DNA of 5,172 bases from Candidatus Zixiibacteriota bacterium (lineage in GTDB: Bacteria; Zixibacteria; MSB-5A5; WJJR01). Below the pieces are notes generated by a model, which was not told where the DNA came from, ran no database searches, and saw only the letters and a list, made by a program, of their open reading frames with translations. The stretch spans positions 1 to 5,172 of the forward strand of contig WJJR01000327.1 in NCBI GenBank assembly GCA_014729565.1, in the 5' to 3' direction. The position numbers and the translations under genes are program-made. Each line of letters opens with the position of its first letter. The first letter of the stretch is position 1. Of the stretch, positions 4,390 to 5,172 are shown piece by piece.

Positions 4390-5172
4390 ATGCTGTCTCG
4401 CGTTGTCTCGTCGGCCGTATTGGGTATCGATGCGTACGAAGTCGAAGTCGAGGCGGATATTGCGCCGTCAATGCCCAAGTTCATTACCGTTGGCTTACCC
4501 GAAGGTGCGGTCAAGGAAGCCCGCGAACGGGTCCAGTCGGCGATCAAGAACTCCGATTTTCTCTTTCCCAACAAGAAAGTGACCATCAATCTCGCCCCGG
4601 CGGATATCCGCAAGGAGGGCTCGGCGTTCGATCTGCCGATTGCCGTGGGGATTTTGGCCGCCACCGGACAGGTGCTGCGCGAAGAGTTCCAGGATGTGGT
4701 GTTGATCGGCGAACTCTCGCTCGATGGGCGGCTGAAGCCGGTCCACGGAGTGCTGCCGATGGCGCTCAAGGCGCTCGCCGATGGGAAGAAGGGCGTGATT
4801 GTACCGGAGGATAACGCGCGCGAGGCGGCCATCGCCAAGGGACTGAATGTCTTCCCGGTCAAAACCCTGAACGAAACAGTCCGGTTTCTCGAAGACGGCG
4901 ACTCGGTCGAGCCGTTCACAATCGATGTCGACGAAGTCTTTTCGAGCGCGATGCAATACCCGGTCGATTTCACCGATGTGAAAGGCCAGCAACTGTCGAA
5001 GCGTGCACTCGAGGTCGCCGCCGCCGGTGGACACAATGTTATCATGATCGGCCCGCCAGGATCGGGGAAGACGATGCTCGCGCGACGGTTCCCGACGATT
5101 CTCCCGCACATGACCCTCGAAGAAGCGCTGGAGACGACCAAGATTCATTCGGTCTCGGGCAATCTTCCCAGC
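4390..5172 (+). CDS. comM: ComM/YifB-family Mg-chelatase-like AAA+ ATPase, N-terminal half
   Basis: The first 261 codons are present; the gene runs off the right edge. Family members have about 500 residues, so roughly half is seen. The opening SSAVLGIDAYEVEVEADI leads into a Lon-protease-like ChlI domain (about 20-145). Its family blocks include VGLPEGAVKEARERV, KVTINLAPADIRKEGSAFDLP and GELSLDGRLKPVHG. The Mg-chelatase ATPase domain starts near residue 190 (YPVDFTDVKGQ), with Walker A GPPGSGKT at 221-228. Walker B and the sensor motifs lie beyond the window. In studied species ComM is a hexameric cytosolic helicase that promotes branch migration of incoming DNA during natural transformation. 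It is widely conserved, including in bacteria not known to be competent. AAAGGAAG (4377-4384), 5 bases upstream, supports the ATG at 4390; the ATG at 4385 is in another frame. Confidence 0.95.
   Translation, partial: MLSRVVSSAVLGIDAYEVEVEADIAPSMPKFITVGLPEGAVKEARERVQSAIKNSDFLFPNKKVTINLAPADIRKEGSAFDLPIAVGILAATGQVLREEFQDVVLIGELSLDGRLKPVHGVLPMALKALADGKKGVIVPEDNAREAAIAKGLNVFPVKTLNETVRFLEDGDSVEPFTIDVDEVFSSAMQYPVDFTDVKGQQLSKRALEVAAAGGHNVIMIGPPGSGKTMLARRFPTILPHMTLEEALETTKIHSVSGNLPS

Noticed and set aside
4230..5141. Long minus-strand frame (303 codons) opposite comM
   Set aside because: It is antisense to a well-supported ComM coding region, its serine-rich composition is typical of a shadow frame, and no family motif is seen.

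Overview
This is a bacterial window of moderately high G+C content. Genes lie on both strands, Shine-Dalgarno sites are strong, and intergenic regions are short. Nothing in it fixes the taxon. A eukaryotic-type Ser/Thr kinase with an extracytoplasmic domain, a cyanobacteria/planctomycete-like nickel superoxide dismutase and abundant hairpin repeats would suit an environmental, possibly candidate-phylum (FCB-type) bacterium, but that is a weak inference. No rRNA, tRNA, transposase or CRISPR array is visible.

Layout, left to right. (1) 1-1612, minus strand: a membrane-spanning Ser/Thr protein kinase whose C-terminus runs off the left edge. (2) 1613-1950: a 338-base spacer with a candidate promoter for the kinase. 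(3) 1951-2256, plus: a small secreted protein of unknown function. (4) 2255-2380: a leader rich in inverted repeats. (5) 2383-2859, plus: a VOC/glyoxalase-fold (PhnB-like) protein. (6) 2871-2998: composite repeat copy 1. (7) 3001-3363, minus: a DUF393/DCC thiol-disulfide-oxidoreductase-like protein. (8) 3364-3486: a divergent promoter region. (9) 3487-3963, plus: nickel superoxide dismutase (sodN). (10) 3974-4154: an extra hairpin followed by composite repeat copy 2 in inverted orientation. (11) 4155-4389: a spacer with a candidate promoter. (12) 4390-5172, plus: the N-terminal half of a ComM/YifB AAA+ ATPase, running off the right edge.

The most interesting part is the sodN block. The enzyme carries the nickel-hook motif HCxxPCGxY. 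In place of the short SodX-cleaved propeptide known from Streptomyces it has a 29-residue Sec-type leader whose predicted end falls directly before the essential histidine. No SodX peptidase lies in the window. The divergent neighbour has a CxxC motif. The pair is bracketed by inverted copies of a roughly 125-base composite repeat (an AGCTTGTCGAAC-type hairpin, about 45 bases of linker, and a perfect 11-bp hairpin). The 11-bp hairpins appear to serve as the terminators of these two genes.
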